A DNA stretch of 64,000 bases from an uncultured Bacteroidales bacterium (GTDB lineage Bacteria; Bacteroidota; Bacteroidia; Bacteroidales; Muribaculaceae). Positions 1 to 8,750 of this stretch are shown one piece after another. A program made the position numbers and the translations under genes. The DNA lies in contig UQMZ01000013.1 in NCBI GenBank assembly GCA_900542185.1, positions 16,552 through 80,551 on the forward strand. Reading direction: 5' to 3'. Below the pieces are notes generated by a model. The model was not told the origin of the DNA. It made no database searches and was given only the letters and a program-made list of their open reading frames with translations. Each line of letters starts with the position of its first letter. Position 1 is the stretch's first letter.

Positions 1-1125
1 CTGCATGTTGTCGTACTCGGAGCTTGCCGAAGTGATGGCGTCGCCCTCCAGCACTGCGTCGCCCTTGAGGGCAACCAGCTCCCAGTAGGCGTCGGTCATG
101 TCGGAGCCGTCGGCCTTCTTGATCACGTTGCCCTTGGCGTCGGTGCGGGGGAACTCCGTGGGCTTCACGCTCCACATCAGGGTCAGGTCGGCGGGGAGGG
201 TCTTCTTGGCGGTCTCGGTGTTCATCAGCGAGTCGACCAGCATGCGGTTGGCCGGAGTGACCATGCCCACGACGGGGCTGCCGCTGCGCTGAACGCCGCC
301 GAGCAGTGCGTACAGGTTCTGGCTCTGTACGGTGTCGTTGGCCAGCAGCTGTGCCAGACGGCCCAGCTCGTTCTGTATCTCGTTATAGTTGTAGACCTCG
401 TAGAACTCCAGGTTGGCGCTGGACTTCAGCAGCTCGGTGACGCGCTCCGGCTCCTTGACGCCCGGAAGCTCGAGAAGCACCTGGCCGTTCTTGTCCTGCA
501 GCTTCTGGATGTTGGGCGATACGACGCCGAACTGGTCGATACGTGTGCGGAAGATGTTGAAGGCTGCGTCCACCTGCGAGTCCACCTGCTTCTGCAGGGC
601 CTCGGTCACCTCCTGGTTGGAGGCGCCGCTCTTGAGCTGGCCCAGGAACTCGCCTTCGCGTACAAAGAGTCCCGACATGGCGCCCGGCTGTATGTTGGCC
701 GCTACGCGCGAGATGAAGTCCTTCTCGTTGCTTCTGGCGCCGGCTGCCTCCGCCTTGCGGATAGCCTCGTCTATCTGTTTGAGCTGTGCGTCGCCCGATG
801 CGTACTGACGCAACAGGTCCGGTACCGATATCTCAAGGACCACGTTCATACCGCCCTTGAGGTCAAGGCCCATTCCCACTTCCATCTGGCGTACCTGGCT
901 GTAGGTGTAGCCTAAGTAAACCTTTTCCTTGTCGATGGAGTCGTTAAATTGTTTCAGGCTTTGCTTGTAGGCATCGCTCGTCTCATCGCTGGTCTTCGAC
1001 ATGCGGACAGCGTATTCCTTCGCTTTTTTCTCGTAATTGCTCGTCACAATCGAGAAGCTGAGATAAAATCCGCATATCAAAACCAACAGAATAGCAATGG
1101 TGCTTATAAACCCTTTGTTCTGCAT
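1..1125 (-). CDS. secDF: Protein translocase subunit SecDF, 5' part (cut by window start)
   Basis: The minus strand reads open from an ATG at 1125 to the window edge, giving 375 residues. It begins MQNKGFISTIAILLVLICGF, a single N-terminal membrane segment, and then has the SecD signature GLDLKGGMNVVLEI near residue 85 and RIDQFGV near residue 200. SecD with SecF uses the proton gradient to help pull exported proteins through SecYEG. The long insert between the first membrane helix and the DLKGG motif is usual for Bacteroidetes, where SecD and SecF are commonly fused; the fusion cannot be seen here because the 3' part lies outside. A good promoter lies upstream at 1250-1282. Confidence 0.93.
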   Translation of the reverse strand, partial: MQNKGFISTIAILLVLICGFYLSFSIVTSNYEKKAKEYAVRMSKTSDETSDAYKQSLKQFNDSIDKEKVYLGYTYSQVRQMEVGMGLDLKGGMNVVLEISVPDLLRQYASGDAQLKQIDEAIRKAEAAGARSNEKDFISRVAANIQPGAMSGLFVREGEFLGQLKSGASNQEVTEALQKQVDSQVDAAFNIFRTRIDQFGVVSPNIQKLQDKNGQVLLELPGVKEPERVTELLKSSANLEFYEVYNYNEIQNELGRLAQLLANDTVQSQNLYALLGGVQRSGSPVVGMVTPANRMLVDSLMNTETAKKTLPADLTLMWSVKPTEFPRTDAKGNVIKKADGSDMTDAYWELVALKGDAVLEGDAITSASSEYDNMQ

Positions 1126-1249
1126 TGTTTGATTGTTATTTTGTATTTATTTAATTTACAGTTGTTTATAAATGTCAACGCACGGCACAAACACCGCTCC
1201 GGCATGGCCGGCGCGATAATTTAGTGTCGGGTTACTTTTTTTCAGCTTG

Positions 1250-1282
1250 CAAATATACCTCTAATTTTTGAGATTTTGGCAA
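1250..1282 (-). promoter_or_regulatory. Promoter of secDF
   Basis: Read on the minus strand, TATATTTG (1250-1257) matches the Bacteroidetes -7 consensus TAnnTTTG, and a TTG at 1280-1282 lies 22 nt upstream. The 5' untranslated region to the ATG at 1125 would be about 115 nt. Confidence 0.6.
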
Positions 1283-1383
1283 TATTTGGTTGAAAATTGA
1301 CAAATTCCGTTTATTTTCTGCTACTTTTTATGTATTTTTGGCGTTCGAAAAGGATAAAAGGGTGAAAACCCGTGCACAAGAAG

Positions 1384-3387
1384 ATGAAAATACGAGCAAG
1401 TCATATAGTATTGGGTGCGCTGTGCGGTCTGTTCTGGGCCGGCTGCGCCAATGTGGGCAATCCGTCGGGCGGCCCGCGCGACGAGGACCCTCCCTATCTG
1501 GTGCGTGCCAATCCGGCGCCGGGGGCGCGCGACGTGACGCGCACCGACATGACGCTGACCTTCAACGAGCTGGTCAACGTCAAGGACGCCTTCTCCAAGG
1601 TGGTGGTGTCGCCGGCCGGCCGTCCGCCCCGCGTGCAGAGCCAGGGGCGCAACGTGACCATACGCTTCGACTCCCTGCAGCCCAACATGACATATACGGT
1701 GGATTTCGCCGATGCCATCGAGGACAATAACGAGAACAACAAGCTGCAGGGATTCACCTACACGTTCTCCACCGGCCCGGACCTGGACTCGCTGCGCATT
1801 GCCGGCCGCGTGTTCGGCGCCCGCGATCTGGAGCCGCGCCCCGGCATCCTGGTGGGAGTGCATCCCAACTATCCCGACTCGGTGATGAAGAACGACTCCG
1901 TGTTCATGAAGACGCCGCTGCTGCGCGTGGCCAAGGCCGACGACACCGGACGCTTCATAATCCGTGGCCTGGCGCCGGGCGACTACCGCGTATTCGCCAT
2001 CATGGACACCGACGGTGATTTCATGTTCAGCAGCGACCGCGAGGAGGTGGGTTTCTATGACGTGGCCGTCACGCCCTCGACCGAGCTGGTGGAGGCCGTG
2101 GACACATTATATGATGAACTGGGCCAGGTTGATACCGTAAAGCAGCGGATGCGCACGCGCTATCTGCCCAACGACGTGCTGATCCGCACGTTCGTCTCCG
2201 ACCGAATAGTGCAGTTCCCCTCCAAATACGAGCGCAATGACTCCAACAAACTGTTCCTGAAGATGAACGCGCCGGCCACGCGCTATCCCGCCATGCGCAT
2301 CCTGGACTATGACGGCCCGATGCCTGTGATGGAAAGCCGCGAGGAACGCGATTCCATCACTATGTGGCTCAATCCGGAGCTGGCAAGCCGCGACTCGATC
2401 TTCATGGCCGTGTCGTACCGTCGCATAGAGCGCGGCAAGGCACCGCAGGATGTGATCGACACCTTGAAGTTCATCAAGAAGAAACTGCCTCAGCCAAAGA
2501 AGAAGAAAAAGGAGAAGATATCGGCCACCGACTCGCTGGCGCGCATCACCACCACCTTCAAGTCGCTGGGCGAAAGCAAACAGGCCGTCTACGAGCCTCT
2601 TGTGATAGAGTCGGCCACGCCGCTGGCCCGTCTTGACACGGCGATGATACATCTGCTGGTCCAGAAGGATACGGTATGGGAGCCATTGACAAAGGGTCTC
2701 AGGATAACGGCCGCCGACACTCTGGCGCCTCGCAGCCTGACCATAGACTATCCCTGGGATTACGGCGCGAAATATAAGCTGGAGATGGACTCGGTGGCCG
2801 GCACCGATATATACGGCAAGACGACAATGCCGTTCAATACCGAGTTCTCGACACTCACGCCCGGCGACTATTGCACCCTGACATTCAATATGACGGGTCT
2901 CGACCCCGGCATACCGGCATTCGTGGAACTGCTGGACGCCTCCGACAAACCTCTGCGGCTGGCCGCCGTGGAGAACGGCAGGGCCTTCTTCCCCTTCCTC
3001 GCCCCCGGAAAATATTATGCCAGGGTAGTGGAGGACTACGACGGCAACGGCCAGTTCGACACCGGAGACTATGAGTCCGGGCTGCAGCCCGACCTGGTAT
3101 ATTACTATCCCAAGGTGGTGAACATCAAGAAGAACTGGGATAAGGAGGAGACCTGGGATGTGTTCGGCACGCCGATTGACGCACAGAAACCCAAGGCCGT
3201 GCTGAAGAACAAGCCCAAGACGCCCAAGAAGAGCGGCGGCAAGAAGAAAGGCCAGCAATACGGCGAGAACGAGGAGGAGGATGAAGACTACTTCGATCCG
3301 ACCGCCAATCCGTTCGAGGAGAACGGCGGCCGTCGTGGCGGCGGTCGCTTCAGGCAGAATTCAGGCAATTTCGGAACCCGGTTCTGA
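1384..3387 (+). CDS. Large lipoprotein with N-terminal Ig-like (SbsA/Big_5) domain
   Basis: This encodes 667 residues from the ATG at 1384; a GTG at 1372 in the same frame would add four residues. The protein starts with a lipoprotein signal (MKIRASHIVLGALCGL, then FWAGC), so it should be anchored to the outer membrane or inner-membrane outer face. Residues about 25-130 resemble a bacterial Ig-like domain (DEDPPYLVRANPAPGARDVT, then LTFNELV). The middle contains a lysine-rich stretch near residue 370, and the C-terminus is low-complexity, with lysine, acidic and Gly/Arg-rich segments. Such proteins are common in Bacteroidetes, but their exact role is unknown. It is transcribed divergently from secDF, with a possible -7 box TATTTTTG at 1333-1340. 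Confidence 0.8.
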   Translation: MKIRASHIVLGALCGLFWAGCANVGNPSGGPRDEDPPYLVRANPAPGARDVTRTDMTLTFNELVNVKDAFSKVVVSPAGRPPRVQSQGRNVTIRFDSLQPNMTYTVDFADAIEDNNENNKLQGFTYTFSTGPDLDSLRIAGRVFGARDLEPRPGILVGVHPNYPDSVMKNDSVFMKTPLLRVAKADDTGRFIIRGLAPGDYRVFAIMDTDGDFMFSSDREEVGFYDVAVTPSTELVEAVDTLYDELGQVDTVKQRMRTRYLPNDVLIRTFVSDRIVQFPSKYERNDSNKLFLKMNAPATRYPAMRILDYDGPMPVMESREERDSITMWLNPELASRDSIFMAVSYRRIERGKAPQDVIDTLKFIKKKLPQPKKKKKEKISATDSLARITTTFKSLGESKQAVYEPLVIESATPLARLDTAMIHLLVQKDTVWEPLTKGLRITAADTLAPRSLTIDYPWDYGAKYKLEMDSVAGTDIYGKTTMPFNTEFSTLTPGDYCTLTFNMTGLDPGIPAFVELLDASDKPLRLAAVENGRAFFPFLAPGKYYARVVEDYDGNGQFDTGDYESGLQPDLVYYYPKVVNIKKNWDKEETWDVFGTPIDAQKPKAVLKNKPKTPKKSGGKKKGQQYGENEEEDEDYFDPTANPFEENGGRRGGGRFRQNSGNFGTRF

Positions 3388-3399
3388 TGACAACCGGAG

Positions 3400-3445
3400 G
3401 GGCGGTGTCCCCACCGCCCAGAGGTTGACGACGTGGACGTCGTCA
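3400..3445. repeat. Two GC-rich hairpins after the lipoprotein gene
   Basis: GGGCGGTG (3400-3407) pairs with CACCGCCC (3412-3419), and GACGACGT (3428-3435) pairs with ACGTCGTC (3438-3445). Neither is followed by a T-run, so they may be a weak terminator or a dispersed palindromic repeat rather than a classical terminator. Confidence 0.5.
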
Positions 3446-3521
3446 TCCCAGTAGCCGTTAACAAATATTAAGAACGGTATGCAGAGAAGTGGCAGTGTGC
3501 TGCTGTACCTTTGCTACCGTT

Positions 3522-3965
3522 ATGAAGAAAGCAGGTTCGACATCGGATTTTACGGAAGCGCGCAACAAGGAACTGTTGGGCGCTGTCCGTCGTCTGGTGA
3601 TGGATCCACGCTGCAAGTCTATGACCGATGTGTACGCGCGGGCTGTGATGCAGCCGTGCCGCCGGTTCTGGGTGAGCGAGCGGCGAGCAGCCGAGGTAAT
3701 CTCAAAGATGCTGCGTGGCGAGGACCAGGACTGGAAGTCGGTCCCGCTTCGGAGCAAGATGTACCGGGAATTGTGCCGCCGTGTCATGGCCTGGCGCGAG
3801 GAGAATCCCGGTCATCATCTCAGTGACGCCGTGTTTGAAGCCGTAAATTCGCAGGCCCCGGAATTCTATCTTACACCGGAAAGCGCCATGGTCATCGTGT
3901 CGCGCATCATGAAACGGAATGCCGAACTGCGTCGGGGCACCAAGCAGGAAATCAACAATCACTAA
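3522..3965 (+). CDS. Small protein preceding the terminase, possible terminase small subunit or partner
   Basis: The protein is 147 residues from the ATG at 3522; an in-frame upstream ATG at 3489 adds a Cys-rich tail that looks unlikely. It starts MKKAGSTSDFTEARNKELL and appears all-helical and basic (RRFWVSERRAAEVI), with no signal peptide or membrane segment. I do not recognise the family. It ends 12 nt before the terminase large-subunit gene on the same strand, so the two are probably cotranscribed, and a DNA-binding small-subunit-like role is a reasonable guess. A TACCTTTG box at 3506-3513 lies so close to the start that, if real, the message would be almost leaderless. Confidence 0.6.
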   Translation: MKKAGSTSDFTEARNKELLGAVRRLVMDPRCKSMTDVYARAVMQPCRRFWVSERRAAEVISKMLRGEDQDWKSVPLRSKMYRELCRRVMAWREENPGHHLSDAVFEAVNSQAPEFYLTPESAMVIVSRIMKRNAELRRGTKQEINNH

Positions 3966-3977
3966 CCGTATATCACT

Positions 3978-5897
3978 ATGAATGAAATCATCAAGAAGAT
4001 GGTGAAGGAGAACGCGCGTCGGAGGACGCGCGTGTCTCGTATCTACACCGAGCCGCGGCTGGAGGGAGCCGAGGACGAGGAGCGTGCCGCCAATGACTTC
4101 GCCTACTGGGCTGCGACGCGCGGCCGCATCAAGAACAAACATGGCGGTGACGACATCCCGTTCCGTCTTAATTATGCTCAGCGACGGCTGGTGGACGCGC
4201 TGGAGAAGATGCGCAAGGGCGGTCGGCCCATACGCCTCATCCTGCTTAAAGCCAGGCAGTGGGGCGGAAGCACTTGTGTGCAGCTGTACATGGCATGGCT
4301 GCAGCTGATGCAATGCAAGAGCCTGAACTCGCTGATAATAGCGCATCAGTCGGCTTGCACCGACGAAATCAAGGATATGTTCGACCGTCTGGTCAAGGGA
4401 CTGACCGACGAGGCCGGCGAGCACCGCCAGGAACTGCACGTCAGCAACGTGGGCCGCAGCCGCAGCATCTTCCGCATAGACGAGCGCAACGCCAAGATCA
4501 AGGTTGGCACGGCCGAGCGCCCCGACTCATGCCGCGGCGGCGACTACAGCCTGGTGCATTGCTCGGAGGTGGGCGTGTGGAAGTCCACGCTGGGCAAGAC
4601 GCCGGAGCAGATACTCCGCTCCGCCTGCTCGGGCGTGCTGTACGAACCTATGACAATGATAGTATATGAATCGACGGCCAACGGCACAGGCAATTTCTTC
4701 CATCGCGAATACGAAGCGGCGCGGCGGGGAGAGTCTCAGTTCGAGTGCCTGTTCGTGCCGTGGTTTCACATAGTGCAATATATGCTGCCGCTGCGCAAAC
4801 CCGGGGAGTTCGCGCAGTGGCTTTACGACAACCGCCATGCCGAGACCTCGACCAGCGACCGCCGCCAGCCCGGAGCCTATCTGTGGTGGCTGTGGGAGCA
4901 GGGCGCCACATTGGAGGGTATAAACTGGTATGTGGCCGAACGCTCCAAATACGGCGACCACGCGCTGATGGCCGCCGAGTATCCCAGCGACGACGTGGAG
5001 GCTTTCGTGCATTCAGGCGCCCGTGTATTCGATAAATACAAGGTGGAGGCGTTGCGGTCCGGCACACAACTGAAGCCGGAACTCGGCGACATAGACATGC
5101 CGGCCGAAAACGGCGTGCCGTTCGATTACGGACACCGGAGCGCCGACGAGCTGCACGATGCCTTGGAGCGGGTGCGTTTCATGCCGCTGTCGGGCGGCGA
5201 GTGGCGTATATGGCGCCGGCCGGAGCGCGACGGGTACGACCGGCGTTATGTGGTGGCCGTGGACGTGGGAGGCCGCAGCCTGAAGGCGGACTGGAGCGTG
5301 ATCGTGGTGCTGGACCGTCTGCCCATGACGCGCGGCGAGGGCCCGGAGGTGGTGGCCCAGTGGCGCGGACACATTGACTTCGACCTGCTGGGCTGGAAGG
5401 CGGCGATGGCGGCGGCTTATTACGACAACGCGCTGCTGGTGATAGAAAGCAACACGCTGGAGACGCACGACCCCGACCGCAGCGTGGACGGCGACCAGTC
5501 CTGCTATCTGCTGAACCGGCTGCGCGACATATACGACAATCTGTATGCCCGACGTCCGAGTCCTGAGGCCGTGGCGCAGGGAGCGCCCGCCAGGTACGGC
5601 TTCCACACCAACGCCGCTACCAAGCCGATGGTGATAGCCACGCTGGTGAAGGTGATAAGGGAGGGGCTGTACGTGGAGCGCGACGGGATGTGTCTGGACG
5701 AATACCTGACCTACGAGCGGCGGCAGAACGGGAGCTTCGGCGCGATAGCCGGCGCGCACGACGATCTGCTGATGACCAGAGCCATTGCCTTGCATGTGGC
5801 GTTTCACGAGATGGACCCGTGCGAGCCTGCCGCGTATATAGCCTGCGACTACGCCCGTCGCCGTCGACCCCGGGCCGTGGGCTACGCCTCATGGTGA
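3978..5897 (+). CDS. Terminase large subunit-like ATPase/nuclease, orphan
   Basis: This 639-residue protein has the two-domain layout of a phage terminase large subunit. The ATPase part has a deviant Walker A, KARQWGGST (about residues 91-99), and a Walker B-like VYESTANG near residue 223. The nuclease part has VAVDVGGRS near 423 with a downstream Asp (KADWS), VIESNTLE near 490, and a final GAHDDLLMTRAIAL near 595; these acidic residues match the RNase H-like metal site. Terminases cut and pump phage DNA into capsids. No portal, capsid, tail, integrase or lysis gene is nearby. It could be a prophage relic beside tRNA-Pro or a host-retained gene. The intact reading frame argues against recent random decay. 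Confidence 0.85.
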   Translation: MNEIIKKMVKENARRRTRVSRIYTEPRLEGAEDEERAANDFAYWAATRGRIKNKHGGDDIPFRLNYAQRRLVDALEKMRKGGRPIRLILLKARQWGGSTCVQLYMAWLQLMQCKSLNSLIIAHQSACTDEIKDMFDRLVKGLTDEAGEHRQELHVSNVGRSRSIFRIDERNAKIKVGTAERPDSCRGGDYSLVHCSEVGVWKSTLGKTPEQILRSACSGVLYEPMTMIVYESTANGTGNFFHREYEAARRGESQFECLFVPWFHIVQYMLPLRKPGEFAQWLYDNRHAETSTSDRRQPGAYLWWLWEQGATLEGINWYVAERSKYGDHALMAAEYPSDDVEAFVHSGARVFDKYKVEALRSGTQLKPELGDIDMPAENGVPFDYGHRSADELHDALERVRFMPLSGGEWRIWRRPERDGYDRRYVVAVDVGGRSLKADWSVIVVLDRLPMTRGEGPEVVAQWRGHIDFDLLGWKAAMAAAYYDNALLVIESNTLETHDPDRSVDGDQSCYLLNRLRDIYDNLYARRPSPEAVAQGAPARYGFHTNAATKPMVIATLVKVIREGLYVERDGMCLDEYLTYERRQNGSFGAIAGAHDDLLMTRAIALHVAFHEMDPCEPAAYIACDYARRRRPRAVGYASW

Positions 5898-5992
5898 AGG
5901 CGTAAAAAACAGCAAGCCAGAGGGTAATGAAGCCTGTTTAGTGCTTTTACTAAGGTTTTGAATAAAAAACTTGCGAAAATAATCATTAAAAA

Positions 5993-6024
5993 TTTGGAGA
6001 TTCGGGAAAATGGTTGTAACTTTG
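5993..6024 (+). promoter_or_regulatory. Promoter of tRNA-Pro
   Basis: TTTG at 5993-5996, a 20-nt spacer and TAACTTTG at 6017-6024 form a full match to the Bacteroidetes primary-sigma promoter. Transcription would begin about 100 nt before the mature tRNA. Nothing else was seen in 5898-6134. Confidence 0.75.
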
Positions 6025-6134
6025 CACTCGCTTTCGGAAAGGTATTGGAAGCATCCCCCACATAGTCAGCCACAGCGCGCTGCATGTCGCTTCCTGATAC
6101 TGGTCATTGAGTACCGATTTTCCGAAATCCACAA

Positions 6135-6209
6135 CGGGGTGTAGCTCAGTAGGTTTAGAGTACGCGTCTGGGGGGCGTGAGGTCGCAAGTTCGAATCTTG
6201 TCACCCCGA
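6135..6209 (+). tRNA. tRNA-Pro (anticodon GGG)
   Basis: The acceptor arms CGGGGTG (6135-6141) and CACCCCG (6202-6208) pair fully. The D-arm has the standard TAGCTCAGTAGG start, the T-loop is TTCGAAT, and the anticodon loop CTGGGGG places GGG at the anticodon. No CCA is encoded. A Rho-independent terminator follows at once. Confidence 0.93.
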
Positions 6210-6214
6210 CTGAG

Positions 6215-6249
6215 AAAAAGTCCGCAAGTCATTGACTTGCGGACTTTTT
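6215..6249 (+). terminator. Terminator after tRNA-Pro
   Basis: AAAAAGTCCGCAAGTC pairs with its reverse complement ending GGACTTTTT, leaving a very short loop. This is a strong intrinsic terminator; the A/T flanks could also serve transcription from the other side. Confidence 0.85.
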
Positions 6250-6309
6250 CATTATAACTCGGCTGTGTTTTGTAAAAGCGGCGAGCTTCCGCGAGGCTTA
6301 CGGTCGGAT

Positions 6310-7380
6310 TCAGGCCAGGACGGGAGTGAGGAGCTTGGAGAGGAGGTAGCCGCCGAATAGGAGCCAGACGTACAGGATGGTGGCGAGCACAAAGGGCTTG
6401 GCTCCGGCTTGCTTGAACTTGTCGAAGCTGGTCTCGGCGCCGAGCGCGGCCATGGCCATGGTGAGCAGGAAAGTGTCGAAGTCGTTGATCCAGCCTACCA
6501 CCGGGGCCGGCAGCAGGTCAAGCGAGTTGAAGCCGATCACCAGCAGGAAGCCGAAGGCGAACCAGGGCACCTGCACCTTGCCTTTGCCGGTCTTGGCCGT
6601 ACCGTCGGCGGCGTCACACTCTCCGGCATTCGCGGTCTTGAGGCGCTTGCGTGCGGAAGCGGCGGCCCACCATCCGAGTATCAGCAGCACAGGCACAAGC
6701 AGCATGACGCGTATCATCTTGGTGATGATGGCCACGTTGGCTATCTCGTCGCCCATGGCGTTGCCTGCGCCCACGGCGTGTGCCACCTCATGGAGCGTGG
6801 CTCCGGAGAAGATGCCCATCTGGTCGGGCGTAAGGTCGATGATGCCGGCCCGGTAGCCGATGGGATACAGGAACATGGAGAGGGTGCCGAATATCACTAC
6901 CGTTGCCACGGCTACGGCGGTCTTGTAGGGCTGGGTCTTGATCGTGGCCTCGGCGCCCAAGACGGCGGCCGCGCCGCAGATGCCTGAGCCGATGGAGGTG
7001 AGCAGCGCGATGTCGCTGTCCATCTTCAGCCATTTGCCTACCATGACACCGCCTAAGATGGTGACGGCCACGATGATGCAGTCTATAACGATGCCGGGCA
7101 GCCCCACGGCCACCACATCCTGGAAGGTGAGGCGGAAGCCGTAGAGGATGATGCCTAAGCGCAGAATGCTTTTGGAACAGAATTTAATACCCGGCCCCCA
7201 TGTGGCGGGCAGATGGTTGCGAAGTGAGTTGGCGTAGGCCATACCCAATACGATACCGATGATAAGGGGTGAGATGCTGAGGGCTTTCAGCACTTGCCAT
7301 TCGCCGATGAAGCAGGATGCGCAGGCGAATAGCGCCATAAACAATATGCCGTGATAGCGGCCGGCTTTCTGTTCTTGCAT
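6310..7380 (-). CDS. yeiH: YeiH-family putative sulfate exporter
   Basis: This encodes 356 residues with about ten hydrophobic segments. Recognisable family stretches are SPLIIGIVLGMAYANSLRN near residue 36, LRLGIILYGFRLTFQDV near 73, SIGSGICGAAAVLGAEA near 131 and SGATLHEVAHAVGAG near 193. Members of this family (UPF0324/PSE) are inner-membrane proteins; sulfate export is proposed from a few examples and is not proven in general. The start is the ATG at 7380. Only 23 nt separate this ATG from a strong hairpin (7404-7461), so its own promoter is not obvious; expression may depend on readthrough from purT. Confidence 0.88.
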   Translation of the reverse strand: MQEQKAGRYHGILFMALFACASCFIGEWQVLKALSISPLIIGIVLGMAYANSLRNHLPATWGPGIKFCSKSILRLGIILYGFRLTFQDVVAVGLPGIVIDCIIVAVTILGGVMVGKWLKMDSDIALLTSIGSGICGAAAVLGAEATIKTQPYKTAVAVATVVIFGTLSMFLYPIGYRAGIIDLTPDQMGIFSGATLHEVAHAVGAGNAMGDEIANVAIITKMIRVMLLVPVLLILGWWAAASARKRLKTANAGECDAADGTAKTGKGKVQVPWFAFGFLLVIGFNSLDLLPAPVVGWINDFDTFLLTMAMAALGAETSFDKFKQAGAKPFVLATILYVWLLFGGYLLSKLLTPVLA

Positions 7381-7403
7381 AGTTTTTTCTAAATTTATGG
7401 ATT

Positions 7404-7461
7404 AAAAAAGTTAAGATAATAACGAAGCTGTATGTGAGCTTGGTATTATCTTAACTTTTTT
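7404..7461. terminator. Bidirectional hairpin between purT and yeiH
   Basis: AAAAAAGTTAAGATAATA (7404-7421) and TATTATCTTAACTTTTTT (7444-7461) are perfect 18-bp inverted arms around a 22-nt loop. It should terminate purT transcription. Because it occupies most of the 107-nt gap ahead of yeiH, it may also act as an attenuator for that gene. Confidence 0.8.
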
Positions 7462-7487
7462 TACACCTTGACTTCGGCGTCCCGAAG

Positions 7488-8672
7488 TTACTTGCAGGTT
7501 ATCTGGATCATGTCGGCGGCCTTGTCCACGAGTCGGACGGCCTTGCCGACGGTGTCGCCGGTGGCGAGCATGACGCCCATGCGGCGGTGTCCGTGCACTT
7601 CGGGCTTGCCGAAGATACGCATGTCAGTGCCCGGCAACGCCAGCGCCTCGTCCATTCCGGAGAATACCACCTCATTGGAATCGCCCCACGCCAGCAGTGC
7701 GCGCGACGCCGAAGGACCGTAGAATTTGATTTCGGGGATGGGGAGTCCGAGCAGTGCACGTACATGCAGTGCGAACTCGGACAGATGCTGGGATATCATG
7801 GTGACCATGCCGGTGTCGTGCGGACGCGGGGAAACCTCGGAGAAGATGACCTCGTCGCCCTTTACGAACAGCTCGACGCCGAAGATGCCGTAGCCGCCGA
7901 GTGCCTCGGTGATCTTGCCGGCTATCTCGCGGGCCTTTATGATGGCCGTGTCGCTCATGGGCTGGGGCTGCCAGCTGCGGCGGTAGTCGCCCTGCTCCTG
8001 ATAGTGGCCGATGGGCTCGCAGAACGATGTGCCGCCTACGTGGCGCACGGTCAGAAGTGTTATCTCGTAATCGAAGTCAACGAAGCCTTCCACAATGACG
8101 GCGCCTGCGCCCGAACGGCCCTCCTGCTGCGACATTTCCCAGGCCGTGTGTATCTGGTCGGGAGTCTTGACCAGGCTCTGGCCGTGGCCGCTGCTGGACA
8201 TCACGGGCTTCACCACGCAGGGGAGGCCGATGCGCTGCACGGCCGCGTTGAATTCCTCCTCGGTCTCCGCGAACTCGTAGGGCGAGGTGGGGAGCTTCAG
8301 CTCCTCGGCGGCGAGCTTGCGGATCTCGCGGCGGTTCATGGTGATGAAGGTGGCGCGGGCCGTGGGAACCACGTTCCAGCCCTCCTTCTCCAGCTGGATG
8401 AGTGTGGGCGTGGCTATCGCCTCGATTTCGGGAATGATATAGTCGGGTTTTTCTTCCTCCACAACCTTGCGGAGCGTGTCGCCGTCCAGCATGGAGAACA
8501 CATGCGCCTTGTCGGCCACATGCATTGCCGGAGCGTCGGCATATTTGTCACAGGCCACTACGGTCAGACCGTAACGCTGAAGTTCAATCACCACCTCTTT
8601 GCCAAGTTCGCCGCTGCCTAACAGCAAAGCCTTGCGTCCGGAAGGTGTTCCGGGAGTTCCAATTTCTATCAT
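7488..8672 (-). CDS. purT: Formate-dependent phosphoribosylglycinamide formyltransferase
   Basis: PurT converts GAR, formate and ATP to formyl-GAR in purine synthesis. The 394-residue length from the ATG at 8672 ([18 protein letters not shown]) fits the family; an upstream in-frame start at 8699 would add nine residues that do not match. The N-terminal [19 protein letters not shown] is the substrate-side Rossmann segment. The ATP-grasp domain shows [15 protein letters not shown] near residue 151 and [20 protein letters not shown] near 260, with the metal-binding acidic residues. A consensus promoter precedes it (8704-8734) and an intrinsic terminator follows. Confidence 0.96.
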   Translation of the reverse strand: MIEIGTPGTPSGRKALLLGSGELGKEVVIELQRYGLTVVACDKYADAPAMHVADKAHVFSMLDGDTLRKVVEEEKPDYIIPEIEAIATPTLIQLEKEGWNVVPTARATFITMNRREIRKLAAEELKLPTSPYEFAETEEEFNAAVQRIGLPCVVKPVMSSSGHGQSLVKTPDQIHTAWEMSQQEGRSGAGAVIVEGFVDFDYEITLLTVRHVGGTSFCEPIGHYQEQGDYRRSWQPQPMSDTAIIKAREIAGKITEALGGYGIFGVELFVKGDEVIFSEVSPRPHDTGMVTMISQHLSEFALHVRALLGLPIPEIKFYGPSASRALLAWGDSNEVVFSGMDEALALPGTDMRIFGKPEVHGHRRMGVMLATGDTVGKAVRLVDKAADMIQITCK

Positions 8673-8703
8673 CGCTTCAAATATTCGGGTATGAATCAAT
8701 GCG

Positions 8704-8734
8704 CAAAATTAATGAAAAATCAGCACATCGGCAA
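8704..8734 (-). promoter_or_regulatory. Promoter of purT
   Basis: On the minus strand TTG (8732-8734), 20 nt, and TAATTTTG (8704-8711) fit the Bacteroidetes consensus. The leader to the ATG at 8672 would be about 25 nt, and no PurR-like palindrome is visible. Confidence 0.7.
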
Positions 8735-8750
8735 CAGTGGCGCCCGTATC

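Noticed and set aside
3522..5897. Complete prophage
   Set aside because: No integrase, portal, capsid, tail or lysis genes are present; only the terminase pair is seen.
7587..8621. 344-residue plus-strand frame opposite purT
   Set aside because: Antisense shadow of purT caused by high GC; His/Gly/Leu-rich translation with no family match.
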